Part shown: positions 46,563 through 58,129 of the stretch, in pieces
Numbering within the stretch: position 1 is the stretch's first letter
Layout of the letters: each line of letters opens with the position of its first letter
Source: Siphonodentalium dalli
Taxonomy: Eukaryota > Mollusca > Scaphopoda > Gadilida > Siphonodentaliidae
DNA: 64,000 nt
Direction: 5' to 3'
Assembly (NCBI GenBank): GCA_032622095.1
Contig: CP136069.1
Location: 155,983,043-156,047,042, forward strand
The notes under the pieces: generated by a model
What the model was told of the DNA's origin: nothing
Seen by the model: the letters and a program-made list of their open reading frames with translations, nothing else
Databases searched by the model: none
Made by a program: the position numbers and the translations under genes

Positions 46563-47960
46563 TATAAGTATGCATGCAAATGATATACTAATCACAATAT
46601 TAATCACAATATTATTTTACAGTGTTTACGCCGTGTCACACGCATGCGATCGGGTTCTGACATTTTCAAGTTTCAAGTGTTAGTGAGGTCAGTGATAATC
46701 TAATATAGAATTATTTAGAAATGGGAAGGCATACATAGAAGTCCCTGAATACCAGTTGCCCTTTTTAAAACGTGAATAGCAATATCACATGCGTGTGGCC
46801 GAGCGAAATAAAACTTCCAGATAAAATATTCACTGGACATCAACGTTGAATATTGGAACATGAGAATGTTTGTCGTCATATTACCTTATTCAGTGAAATT
46901 AGACAAAGGTTTCAGTCATCGAATTTAGAAAGTAGCATGTATCACATGGGAATGGCCTATTTAAGAACTGGAAATAAAGAATAAAGAGTTATTTCCTAGG
47001 TCTACTGAATAAGTTCGTAATGTGGTTACTGAAATTTCATTGGTTTATAAGTATTTTTGCATTCCTCTCAATGAGTCGCTTGCAAATATGAGAAATGTAG
47101 CTGTGGAGTAAATTATTTTGTCAAGCTGGAGCGTAGGTAAGTCTAGTGTCACGTGCTGGAGAGTAGACCGAAAAACAGAGCGAATAAATTGTCCGAAGAT
47201 AGGCGAGACATGAGTAGGTATGTTTGTATTGTGGTTGATAATGTACTCCCAGTATTGATTCCGTGCAGATATTAACAGATGAGACTGGCAGGAGAACATT
47301 ATGTGCATCTGCATCAGTTCATTTTCATACACCACGGAGCACAACACACATACAGAATTGTTGACGAATGTAGTTCGGTTTAGTAGTCGTACCATATTCG
47401 TGTACTTTACGGAGTGTTGTGCGCCTATGAACTGCAGTCTGTCCCATAGCTGCCACTGCTTAAGCGGATTGCGATGGGTCAAGGACAGTACTTTTAGTCT
47501 TGGATCAGAAACGACCGCTGAAAGCCAAGAGTTGGAATATGAACGCATAACGGAGTCTTTTGCTAATGCCTTCCATGCATCCTTCGATGGAAACGTCCAT
47601 TCGTCCATAAAGTTGAAAAGATTGTCGATTAGGTCATACTTGGTAAGGAGCTGGAATATTTCTTGAGTGAAGCCTGACGTAGATCTATTGAAGAGACGTT
47701 GTTGGTGAGCCCTAAGAAGAAACAACCTAAGTGGAGTTTGGTGATGCATGGGCAGGTGGATGAGGTTGCCAAGGAAGCAGAGTTTTCTTTTGTGTATTTG
47801 CTGTTCTATTGGCATTATTCCTAGCAATCCAAGCGATAATCTTGTGCTAGCTCTCTTCGGGAGTATTAAGCATTGGTTGATAATTGACTCGATTCAGCAC
47901 GAGTTTCTCGAATGTTCTAAAGTGTGCTTGAACGTAAACAATATTTTAGTGCTCATTCTA
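46563..47960 (-). pseudogene. Non-LTR retrotransposon ORF2 C-terminal part (copy 2)
   Basis: An open frame of about 260 codons (47827 down to 47045), extendable upstream in frame to about 47890 (NQCLILPKRASTRLSLGLLG) before a stop and frameshift. It carries LGIMPIEQQIHKRKLCFLG, KQWQLWDRLQFIG and a zinc-knuckle-like CVLC-x13-H-x4-C (CVLCSVVYEN, then MHIMFSC). This is the layout of the region after the reverse-transcriptase domain in LINE ORF2 proteins. The catalytic core is absent, so it is 5'-truncated. The 3' UTR at 46563-47044 ends in AATATTAATCAC repeats. The + strand frame at 47301-47666 is its shadow. Confidence 0.78.
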
Positions 47961-48485
47961 CGTTTAGCTTCTTATGTGCACGGCTGTGCCCACCCTCCCA
48001 CCCACATGTAGTAACGTAGGTCATTCAATTATATATTGGCTTTTGAAAAAGTTGATCATCAATATATACGAGAACATAGGCTGCAAAATTTCGTTTCATT
48101 GCCTGATACATGTTTATAGTATGCCATAATAGCATAGGTCTTTTATGATTATTTAGTGATAACAATATATATGATATGCACAGTTCATGTGAAGCCAACG
48201 TAATCCTGAATTTCTAGATTAAATCTTCGTTATACAATTCGTAGTTGTTATTCTATAATCATTTATGTTTGTTCGAGTGAAACGAGTTAAAACAGAAACT
48301 GTGACAGAAATTCACTGAACTTTGGCGACAATGAGCGGGTGTTGAGAAGGCAGTGACTAATTGTTTGATTTAGATGATGGGTAAGATAATTACCTACTGC
48401 TCTCAGCGGTACTCAAGTGTTGAAAAGAACCTTCGCGCGTGCATAGCAACTACGCCTTGCGGCGGCGGTACATGTATTATCAGCA
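47961..48485. other. Unassigned intron sequence
   Basis: Nothing recognised until the target duplication of the next element. Confidence 0.3.
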
Positions 48486-48493
48486 GGCTCTCG

Positions 48494-51400
48494 CACTGTC
48501 GGATACCCGTTTAGGTTCGGACATTCCAAGATGGCGGCGCCCACTTAATCAGATAAACGGTAAGTGTATATATTGTCTCCAAGCAGCAATCAACGACATC
48601 TTTCGGTGATACACCTTGAAACAGTTATGTAGGAATTTGTATGCCCAACACATACGTAACACGCCTTTCGCATGACAGGCGTGTGAATTGTTGTATTGGG
48701 CGTGTCAAGTCGTTATAATTTTTAGAAATTTTATCGAGGCGGCGAAATGTTCGCTTTTTCGTATTTTTCTGGTCCTGGGCTCATGCATCCGCAAATTTAT
48801 GTATTGTTGTGGGTAGATTAGGTCACCACACATCTTCGGAATGCAAAACCGGCGATATTTTTATTGTCTAACTCCGAAAAACGACCTTTGAAAATTTTAA
48901 AATGTTCAGGTTCGGATTCGCAACATTCGCGATGAGTTTGTTCAGGTTCAGACACAATTTACGTTCAGGTTCGGACAAATTTGGTTCAGGTTCGGACGCA
49001 TCAAAAACTTCGCATAAAAATGACACGTCGAGGTACAGTCGCGTTCTTATTGCGTGTTTGTGCATTTGAAGATCTATTCGTAAAAGAAACGATAAATGGG
49101 GAACACGAGGCATGGTTTTAGCCCACTCGTGAATAATTTGGCGGACTTTCTTATTTTATGCGTGTGAGGTGTATGCGATCACGTGATTATCCTCCACATC
49201 CACATACAATGCCACGAAGGTCGCCGCACGTATAGATGAGCAGATAACTGTCCATAATATAAGTTACACGGCTTTTTGGTGGGGGATACTGTGTGGTATG
49301 CCCCGGTAGTGGCTCGTGTCCCCCGAGGCGACCCCCCCCCTCAACAAGCCGTGTAATGATGTATTTACCCCCGGTCTCTATTAACACTATTCCCAGACAT
49401 AAAGCACAGAAACGAGCCACGAACAGTAACTCTATTTTGTTAGACTGCTCATACGATGAATGTGATTATATAGCTGTTCCCACAATTTGCCCATAAATAC
49501 TTGCTGATAGATAGACAATATATACCATGTTTTGTATCAATAATTGGATGATATATTTGGGTATTCACACGAAACATATTCTTTTCAATATAAGCCTTAT
49601 GTGTTTTGCCTCATTTCTAAATGTTGAATCCAGTTACAAGTTAACCATTTGTCACACGACTATTATGCAGGACTATTAATTAGAGCCCGAACATGTTGCG
49701 TTCTATTCAGCACTATGCGAACATAGAGAATACCTATGGTTTGCCGAATAATACCTGCAATATGCGCATCTTCACGAGCGGCGATATTTCAGGACTATAT
49801 TATTCGAGAAACCATATGTGTTCTCTTTATGTTATGCTTATGGTAAGCAATTCTGCAAAACTACAAGTATTTGTTCATCGAAACAAGAATTTAGACGCCA
49901 CAGTAGCGAAACTTATGCAAACAATATCAGCAGTTCCGTTGGCAAATTAAGCATCTCTAAATTTTGGTGGAAAATTTCCTTCATGCGCTTAAGAGAATAG
50001 TGCCTACCCAATGGTTGAATATTACAGACAGAAACCCAATTAACAAATAACTGAATACGTAATAAAACGGGATCATTTGTTTTTCTTTAGAACTTATCGC
50101 AGTAATAAACTATTTTCAGTCTTCCGCGGAATTTCGCGTAGTTCCATTGATAATAATACACGCGTCAATAATTGTGTACCTTTTTTAAACAGAAGTATCT
50201 ACAGTGATATAACGTTTGAAAATTATTATCCATGCCAAGGTCCTGGCGAAAGAGAGCGCATCGTATGTCATTTAAAATTACAGCTATTTCATAGGGAAAC
50301 ATATAACAAACAACGCTTGTCCCCACAACCGTTTGTAACTAACAATCTGATTGACAACAACGTCACGTTTAAATCATGCACCATGTCCCCGTAACGCTTG
50401 GCAATGGGCGTATAAAAGCACGTGAAACATCGTGGTTATGAATTACCCTTGAACTAGCAGTTTCACCAATCGTGACATTGTTCTAGCGCTGAGCTTAATT
50501 GACGTCACCTAAAACAGGATCGATAGGTCTGCTACTGATTTATTCTTATTGGTGCTGATTGGTGTGAATTTATCTGATAACCTATAAAAAGCACACCACA
50601 TTGTAGCTATTGATGTGGGACAAAATCGTTAGCTCCGTCAACATCGTGGGATACAAGGAGATTTAATACCCGGATGTCTCTTTTTTAACCCCTTGGTTCC
50701 GCCTCGGGGTTCAAAATCGAGAACCAGGTATTAAATATCCATGTATCCCCGATATTTCAGAAGATAAGTAATAATACCACTGTTGCTCATATGTAAATTG
50801 TAATAATTCCCACTAGCTGGTTTATAGTAGATATTGCTCGAGAATATTCAACTGTGGCTTTTATCCCATTAATTTGGAGAATTTACCACCTATATTTGGA
50901 AATTTCAGCTGACATATTTAGATATAACAAATTAACAATGCATGTTCGTTAATAACACGCACAATAAGATCGCGACTGCACCTCGGCATGTCACTTATAG
51001 GTAAGGTTTTGATGCGTCCGAACCTGAACTAAAATTGTCCGAACCTGAACCAAATTTGTCCGAACCTGAACGTAAATTGTGTCTGAACCTGAACAAAATC
51101 ATCACGAATGTTGCGAATCCGAACCTGAACATTTTGAAATTTTCAAAGGTCGTTTTTCGGAGTTAGACAATACAAATATCGCCGGTTTTGCATTCCGAAG
51201 ATGTGTGGTGACCTAATCTACCCACAACAATAAATAAATTTGCGGATGCATGAGCCCAGGGCCAAAAAAATACGAAAAAGCGAACATTTCGCCGCCTCGA
51301 TAAAATTAAAAAAAATTATGACGACTTGACACGCCCAATACAACAATTCACACGCCTGTCATGCGAAAGGCGTGTTACGTATGTGTTGGGCATACAAATT

Positions 51401-51540
51401 CCTACATAACTGTTTCAAGGTGTATCACCGAAAGATGTCGTTGATTGCTGCTTGGAGACAATATATACACTTACCGTTTATCTGATTAAGTGGGCGCCGC
51501 CATCTTGGAATGTCCGAACCTAAACGGGTATCCGACAGTG
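48494..51540. mobile_element. DNA transposon with about 525-bp terminal inverted repeats and 8-bp target duplication
   Basis: 3047 bp. The left arm 48494-49016 and right arm 51007-51540 are inverted copies with few differences. Termini are CACTGTCGGATACCCG and CGGGTATCCGACAGTG. GGCTCTCG occurs directly on both sides (48486-48493 and 51541-51548), a perfect 8-bp duplication. The arms contain internal direct repeats of TTCAGGTTCGGAC (48905-49008) and the promoter-like GATGGCGGCGCCCACTTAAT. The 2-kb centre has short frames (49693-49950, 50077-50394) but no transposase motif that I can see, so it is probably non-autonomous. Eight-bp duplications are known for hAT, P, Merlin and Zisupton; the CACTG terminus does not match the hAT CAG start, so the superfamily stays open. 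Confidence 0.88.
50655..50750. repeat. Stem-loop inside the long-TIR element
   Basis: GGATACAAGGAGATTTAATA with CCCGG is mirrored by AACCAGGTATTAAATATCCA and TGTATCCC about 50 bp later. Between them, a C-rich ACCCCTTGG and CGGGGTTC also pair. Confidence 0.5.
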
Positions 51541-52079
51541 GGCTCTCGTGTCCTTCCAACCCATGAATACATCGAGACCAGTAGATAACAAGAAAATCAG
51601 AAATGGTAACGCCCTCAAGATCATATTATTAGGCATAAATATAAATTATAATATAAAATATATTGGTTACATGAATGCACCGCCTCATATAATTCCGTTA
51701 AAACAACTAATCCTTCAAATTATTACAAAAAAACTACGGCTTATTACTGCAGGTTTCTCATTCACAACACCAGAAAGCCTCTAAATGCGGATAAAAAATC
51801 GGAGGCATTGTGTTCCCGCCATAAAATCTTCAAGAGTGGCCCAGCCATTGTTCATACCTAAACATCGAAAGCAATTAACGCGGTCATAATAGTTACATAT
51901 TGCAACTGTCAGATATCCAGCGAATACACACCCCACGAAAAACCGAAATGTGTTATCATGCGAGATATCAATTCGCTATAACTCAATTTGACACGGTCAG
52001 ATTAGCCTTCATACAATATCCTAAACAATAAAGTTTCTCAAATCATCGTCATAGTCAATAGAACTTTCACGAACTTGGA

Positions 52080-52714
52080 CATCGACACTTTCCGATCGCT
52101 CTACATATAAGCATTGTAAGACCTATAATCGAATAATGTAACTCTGCATCGAGCCCACATCACAAATATCAAAGCATTGTGTGAGAGAAAATACAAAGAA
52201 AAGCAACGAAACTAGTTCGTCAAATCAAAACTCTATGCTACCGAGACCGAATGATAAGACTCAATCTGATGTCTTTAAAATATCGAAGATTTAGAGGAGA
52301 TCTAATCGAGGTATATAAACTGTTGAATGGTCATTACAATATCAATGCCTGTGACATATTAGAAAGAAATTCAACAGGAAGAACAAGATGACATAAAAAA
52401 AGCTACAGATGCGCACTGTTAACAATGACATAGGAAAATATTTCTTCACGCAGATGGTGGTAAATAGCTGGAACTCTCTGCCAGACTTCACTGTTGAGGC
52501 TCCAACACCCGATCAATTCAAAATATACATAGACTCATCTTATATTATATAAAATACGAGCTCGACGACAAGTAATATATTCAAGTGACTCACAAGACAA
52601 TATCGAATGACGATACATATATTTGTAAACAAACATTGCAAATAATTCTATTGGGACGAAAAGTCGCTAGACTTGTTCCGTATGATGATGATGATGATGA
52701 TGATGATGGTGATG
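52080..52714 (+). pseudogene. Non-LTR retrotransposon ORF2 C-terminal fragment with ATG-repeat tail
   Basis: Frame pieces in order: remnants of LYxxxVRPIIEY around 52100-52140, MIRLNLMSLKYRRFRGDLIE plus VYKLLNGHYNIN (52251-52349), a frameshift, then KYFFTQMVVNSWNSLPDF, TVEAPTPDQFKIYIDSSY and a TAA at 52550-52552. This is the classical C-terminal end of CR1/L2/jockey-type reverse transcriptases (SLEYRRxRGD, then FFxxRxxxxWNSLP). About 130 bp of 3' UTR follow and end in an ATG-repeat run at 52684-52713, the probable 3' tail. Confidence 0.85.
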
Positions 52715-52763
52715 ATATAATTGATAGAACAAACCATTATTATGATGATTGTGTCGTTATTTG

Positions 52764-53140
52764 TTTAAAATACGTATCAATTGACATATACGCACCCGTT
52801 CCCTCATTAAAATCAACCTATTTCGACCATTATAGGGGACCTCTGCGAATTCGGGGATATCCGCAAAAGGATATCCACAAATAGGGACCTTCTGCAAATT
52901 GTCACACCGATCAGCACATAATTAACGAACCGGTGGATGACTCGGCTGTATCAGACTAACCTCTTTAAAATACGTATCAATTGAGATATACGCACCCGTT
53001 CCCTCATTAAAATCAACATATTTCGACCAATTTAGGGGACTTTCGCGAATTCGGGATATCCGCAAATGCAATCTCCGCAAATAGGGGACCTACAACAAAT
53101 TGTCACACCGATCAGCACCTAATTAACGAACCGGTGGCTA
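52764..53140 (+). repeat. Tandem units of about 200 bp, interrupted by a transposon
   Basis: Unit 1 starts about 52764 and unit 2 about 52964. Both contain AAAATACGTATCAATTGA, CGCACCCGTTCCCTCATTAA, TTGTCACACCGATCAGCACC or CACA, and TTAACGAACCGGTGG. The boundary phrase before a third unit resumes at 55521-55580 after the inserted element, giving an empty-site comparison. Confidence 0.85.
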
Positions 53141-53259
53141 AGGCCCGTTCCAAACGACGGATTTTTTTCGACTCGAATCTAATTGTATTAAATCCGTCGA
53201 TGATGCGTCTGCGGCCAATTTTGTTTCAGACGGACGCATCTTTGTCGTGTCGAATCTAA

Positions 53260-54022
53260 TGCCCCGGTTCCATATTCCCGATTTTCTGTCCCGAATTAGT
53301 ATATTCGGCACCAATTCGGGACCAGACCAAATCGGCAGCATTCGAGAGAATTCTGGACGAGTTTTATTCCAAAAGCCGCCGAACTGATGACAAAATTTAA
53401 TCGTCCCGAACATTGCCGAGTATTCCAGAATGCTTCCGAATTTCTTCCCGAATGATAAAGAATTATCCCGAAATTTCGTGCGAGTAGCTGCCGAATTACC
53501 CAGATTACTACCGACTTGTTGCCGAATACCCCGAATCAATGCCGAACTGTACCGAATTGATGCCGAATAAATACCGAATTGGTATTCAATTGCTGCCGAA
53601 CGTCCCGAATCGATGCCGAATTTTGCAGATACACCGGATCTCAGTATAAAAGCAGCCACACATGGCGAATTCGGGAATAAGCTACCGAATACTGCCGACT
53701 ACTCCAGACTATCCACCCGAATATTGCCGAATACTGCCGAATACTCTCGAATGGGTGCCGAATTGATTTCTCCCGATGATTGACAAATCGGGAGCGATTC
53801 GGCTTGGTTCCCGATAGTTTTGAACATTTCAAAACTGTCGGGAGCGGGCCCAGAATCGTCCCGAATCGACCCCGATAGCACCGATATCCCCGATCATGTT
53901 CGGGGGTAAAAAATCACTGTACCGACTCGTCCCGAACTTACTCCACGATTTTTGCAAAATTATGATTCGGGAGTCATTCGGGAACATTCGGGGTGGCAAA
54001 TCGGGGATATGGAACCGGGGCT
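53260..54022. mobile_element. Inner nested MITE with CCGAAT repeats
   Basis: Termini TGCCCCGGTTCCATATTCCC and GGGGATATGGAACCGGGGCT are inverted, flanked by TAA at 53257-53259 and 54023-54025, a PIF/Harbinger-type target. The body consists largely of degenerate ATTCGGGA/TGCCGAAT repeats. They give a 173-codon - strand frame (53138-53659) that is a product of the repeat. Confidence 0.75.
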
Positions 54023-54324
54023 TAATACATCGGTCGATTTATTTAAAGGTGTACTCCATGTTACCTTCACAAAATGGTCACGCGTAGATATAGAGGCCTA
54101 TATATACCGGTATGTTATACATATATATACTAAAATACAGTATATAAATTATGTATAAATATATGCGTGCTTGCAGCGCGAATATATGTGCATATGTATA
54201 TGAGGATGTTTATAGTACATATAGTTATATAATATAATATAATAAAATATAAAAGGCGCTACAAATAAATGTTAGATCGTGCATCCAATTGCCATATATG
54301 TGTATACCATGCATGTAAATACAG

Positions 54325-55025
54325 GTATACAAGAATTATTATAAATCAGAGACTACCACCCCTACCCTTATAATAAGGAATACCGGAATATATGAATTAT
54401 TATAAATAAGAAGTTACCACCCCTATACCCCTCATAATAAGTAATACCGGTATATATGAATTATTATAAATAAGATCAGTGGTACCACCCCTACCCCTTA
54501 TAATGAGGAATACCGGAATATATTAATTATAAATTATAAATCATAGGCTACCACCTATATATCCTTTATAATAAGGAATACCGGTATCTATGAATTATTA
54601 TAAATCATAGGCTACCATCCCTACCCCTCATACTAAGTAATACCGGTTTTTATGAATTATTATTAATCTGAGGCTACCACCCCTACCCCTTATAATAAGG
54701 AATACCGGTATATATAAATTATTATAAATCATAGGCTACCACTCTGCCCCTTATAACAAGTAATACCTGAATATATGAATTATTATAAATAAGAGGTTAC
54801 CACCCCTTTACCCCTCATAATAAGTAATATCGGTATATATGAATTATTATAAATCAGAAGTACCACCTCTGCCCCTTATAATAAGTAATACCGGTAAATA
54901 TATTAATTATTATACATCAGAGACTACCACCCCTATTCCTTACAATAAGGAATATCGGTTTATATGAATTATTATAAAAGTTTGTTGCTACAACCCCTAC
55001 CCCTTATACCGGTATATATGGATTA
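54325..55025 (+). repeat. Minisatellite, about 62-bp unit
   Basis: About eleven units of GAATTATTATAAATCAGAG, CTACCACCCCTACCCCTTAT and AATAAGGAATACCGGTATAT, with insertions and deletions of a few bases. Confidence 0.92.
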
Positions 55026-55559
55026 TTCTAAAACATTGATACTATATCCATTATAAGATGTGAATCAGTGACATGCCATGTTCGTTGAGGAATCAAACTA
55101 CCAAAATAATTACAATTTGCACAATGTTACCTAAGCTATGCTTATAGATATATCTTTCTTTATGACAAAGAGAGCGTGCGACAAATGACGTCATGTGGGT
55201 ATTTCCTCAGATAAGGGGAGCCCCCTCATTATTATACCATTATCATATCATTATCATATCATTTGCATTCGTTCTTCGGCAACTTTCGGCTCTTCTCGTC
55301 ACATGTATTAGATTCGAGTCGTCAAAAATCCGTCGTTTGAAACCAAGACGGATTTCAGACGCATCACCGACGAAGATTCGTCTGAATTGGACGGAGATTC
55401 GTCTGTGATGCGTCTGACACGGATCTAATTGTTTCAAACGTCGCATTTTTGACGCATTTAATACAATTGTGGGTCTGGTATTAGATTCGAGTCGACAAAA
55501 ATCCGTCGCTTGGAACGGGCCTCACTGGGCTGTCTCCGATTATACACTCTTTAAAATAC

Positions 55560-56761
55560 GTATCAATTGACATATACGCATTTTACAATTTATCTTTTTC
55601 ATTTCTTCTATTTGTAATTGACATAGCTTATTACAAACCAAAATCAACGACAATAAACGAAATTGAAATTCCAACTTTTACCGATTCGGGGTCGCACTAC
55701 AACTTTTCATCCGTCCCAAAACACCCGGATTCGGGGTCGCACTACAACTTTTAATGCGTCGCAAAAAAACCATAATCTATAAATAAAATTCCCAGCGAAC
55801 CATAGGTATCTAGAATTTGTACATTAGTATACACCCGAGGGCGTAATTATTACTTCTCATCGGTGCCCGTGGGTTGAAAAGAACCGTCGTTTGTGTTTAA
55901 AACCCACATGCGTGTTATCCTTTTGTCCTGATACGGCTCTTATCTGGCAGAATGCTCAAGCTTTTTGATCGCATGAACAATCTTTTAACGCCCACGGTCA
56001 TTCTTTTAAGAATACCCGTGGGCATTATTTTAAGAATACCGTTGGGCATTCTTTAAGAACACGCAAGGGATTATTTGATGCTACTCCCGTCGCCGGTCGA
56101 GAAAATAGAATAAAACTATACATAAAACGACTGTTGTAACAGGGACTCGGGCATTGATATTGGGTGGTGGTAATTAGTAATTAGCGGGGAATTTGTTGGT
56201 TTTTAGACAACTTTCCTACATTCGATCAAAACTTTCGACGGGAATTTTCCAAGCTTTGTGTCAGTTTGGAAATTTCCAACACTTCGAAATCTTGAGGCCA
56301 GTCAAATTAAAAAAAATTAATGTTCTCTCACCTCACTGCCCAGTCAAAACCTGCTAATCAATTACAAATTACAAATAAAACAAACAGACAAACAAAAACA
56401 AATCGCGGCCTGAATTTGTCTGTAGTTAGACCTATATATATATATATTCTAGGACCACAGATTTCAGTCAGGTTCGGATTTTTAAAATGTTCTAAACAAA
56501 AAACAAATCGAGGCCTGAATTTTCATGGACTTTAGATGGACTTTAGATAGACTTTTATTAAAATAGTTCCATGATTCCTCCCCACAATAGGTACAGTAGG
56601 AAATTCCAAGCCACAGGGTGGGAAGTAAATGGAATTACGTGACATTGTGAGTTCGGCCTGGTTATAATGGGCCGGATGCAGCTGGAACATCCACGGAGAC
56701 CTCTAGCCACGTCGCTGATGACTAATCGACTATATATTGAACGTTATATAGGCACTATTTA
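55560..56761. other. Intron sequence with small repeats
   Basis: GATTCGGGGTCGCACTACAA occurs at about 55684 and 55729. Three imperfect copies of a roughly 30-bp unit with CCCGTGGGCATT and CTTTTAAGAATAC lie at 55990-56075. CAAATCGCGGCCTGAATTT and CAAATCGAGGCCTGAATTTT occur about 105 bp apart near 56400 and 56505. No gene. Confidence 0.5.
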
Positions 56762-57218
56762 TGACCCGCCATATCAAATCCAGTCGTAAGTCGGGATTGT
56801 TTTACCCTGTGCCAATGCATTCTCTTATATATGCGAGTCGACCATAGGTCGCATCGCATATATAAGAGAATGCATTGGCCTAACAATTTTTTACAATTTT
56901 AATAATTTGTTCTTGTATTCTTTAACAATTTTATAATTTCACCCATAAAGAGCCCCAGACAAACATGAGCAGACGACACTCTTCTATATGCTTCTATATA
57001 TGTGTGGGGCTCCCTACAGGGTAATGGATGTTTTATTATTTTATGTCCTAAAAATTGTAAGAAACATTTATTTAAAACAAAATGATAAAAAATTGTTAGG
57101 CTAATGCATTCTCTTATATATGCGAGGCGACCTATGGTCGACTCGCATATATAAGAGAATGCATTGGCACAGGGTAAAAAAAATCCCGACTTACGACTGG
57201 ATTTGATATGGCGGGTCA
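56762..57218. mobile_element. Foldback element sharing the palindromic module but with different termini
   Basis: Outer inverted arms TGACCCGCCATATCAAATCC plus AGTCGTAAGTCGGGATT on the left, and the complement on the right. Just inside, both arms carry CCCTGTGCCAATGCATTC and a complete 70-bp palindromic module, the same as in the piggyBac-like MITEs. The centre (56885-57090) differs except for ATTCTTTAACAATTTTATAA. The outermost ends lack TTAA and CCC, so this is a different element type. Confidence 0.85.
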
Positions 57219-57706
57219 CATTTATGCTATTGTATGCTGTTTCAAAGAAAATAACACAGGTTATACATGTGTGCACTGACCATTTGTTAACTTTTGGGGG
57301 TGATAATTAAAGTGTAACGTCATCGTGGTGGGGGAGTTGGGAATCATGCATACACGATGGGTCTGATGAGAATTTGCCAACCACGGGGATGGCGCATGCC
57401 ATGTTAGAATTGTCCAATAACTGGAAATGTTAGGATACCATTCAGTTTGAAACATCAATGGGTGTGCGAAATGTAATGGCCATACTGCTCTGGGCCAAGT
57501 TTAAGTTAGATAATATTCTCAGCATCAGGTATTCGGTCAAGAATCAACTCGGGTCAAGCGCCTCGTCGATTCTTTTACCGACTACACTCTGCTTCGAATA
57601 TTATCCATTACATAACACCTCCATATAACGCTCTCATGTCCTTCCGACCCATGCATTCCTTGGGACCAGTTGGTAAGTATTATACTTATTATTTATCGTG
57701 GCTTAA

Positions 57707-58098
57707 CCCTTTACCCAACAGAAGGGCCCTGTGCCAATGCATTCTCTTATATATGCGAGTCGACCATAGGTCGCCTCGCATATATAAGAGAATGCATTGG
57801 CTTAACACATTAAAAATTATAAAATTGTTAAAGAATGTAAGAAAAAATGGTAAAAAGTGTTAAAAACAGATTTTTTTTAGGCCAATGCATTCTCTTATAT
57901 ATGCGAGGCGACCTATGGTCGACTCGCATATATAAGAGAATGCATTGGCACAGGGCATAACTGTAACTATCACAATGTGCTCAAGGAGCCGATTCCAATG
58001 ATATCCATATGTGTATGGTTCTATTGAGACAGACCGAAGATATTTTAGGCTGTTGAAGCTTTATTTGGCCGGTTTTGGCCGGTTTGTTGGGTAAAGGG
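57707..58098 (+). mobile_element. piggyBac-like MITE, copy 3 (beside a cadherin exon)
   Basis: 392 bp, same termini and two modules as 37427-37819, TTAA at 57703-57706 and 58099-58102. The right TTAA ends 27 bp before cadherin exon c, so the acceptor's pyrimidine tract lies between the element and the exon. Confidence 0.92.
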
Positions 58099-58129
58099 TT
58101 AAAAAACAAAATGCATGTTATTTTTTCAG

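Larger units (their letters stand above)
53141..55522. mobile_element. Harbinger-like element, outer of a nested pair
   Basis: 2382 bp. Termini AGGCCCGTTCCAAACGACGG and, on the right, CCGTCGCTTGGAACGGGCCT; the inverted match extends about 42 bp (to CGACTCGAATCTAAT). Inside the arms are further inverted blocks with GATGCGTCTG and GACGGA motifs. Likely 3-bp target CTA/CTC by comparison with the neighbouring tandem unit. Its centre is filled by a second element (53260-54022) and a minisatellite (54325-55025). No transposase seen. Confidence 0.75.

Noticed and set aside
47301-47666. 121-codon + strand frame
   Set aside because: Shadow of the - strand LINE ORF, which has the zinc-knuckle and KRKLCFLG motifs.
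53138-53659. 173-codon - strand frame
   Set aside because: It spans the end of a transposon and degenerate CCGAAT repeats; composition is repeat-driven.
55193-55446. Frames on both strands rich in Arg and Ser
   Set aside because: They lie in the inverted arms of the Harbinger-like element; mirrored frames are expected.
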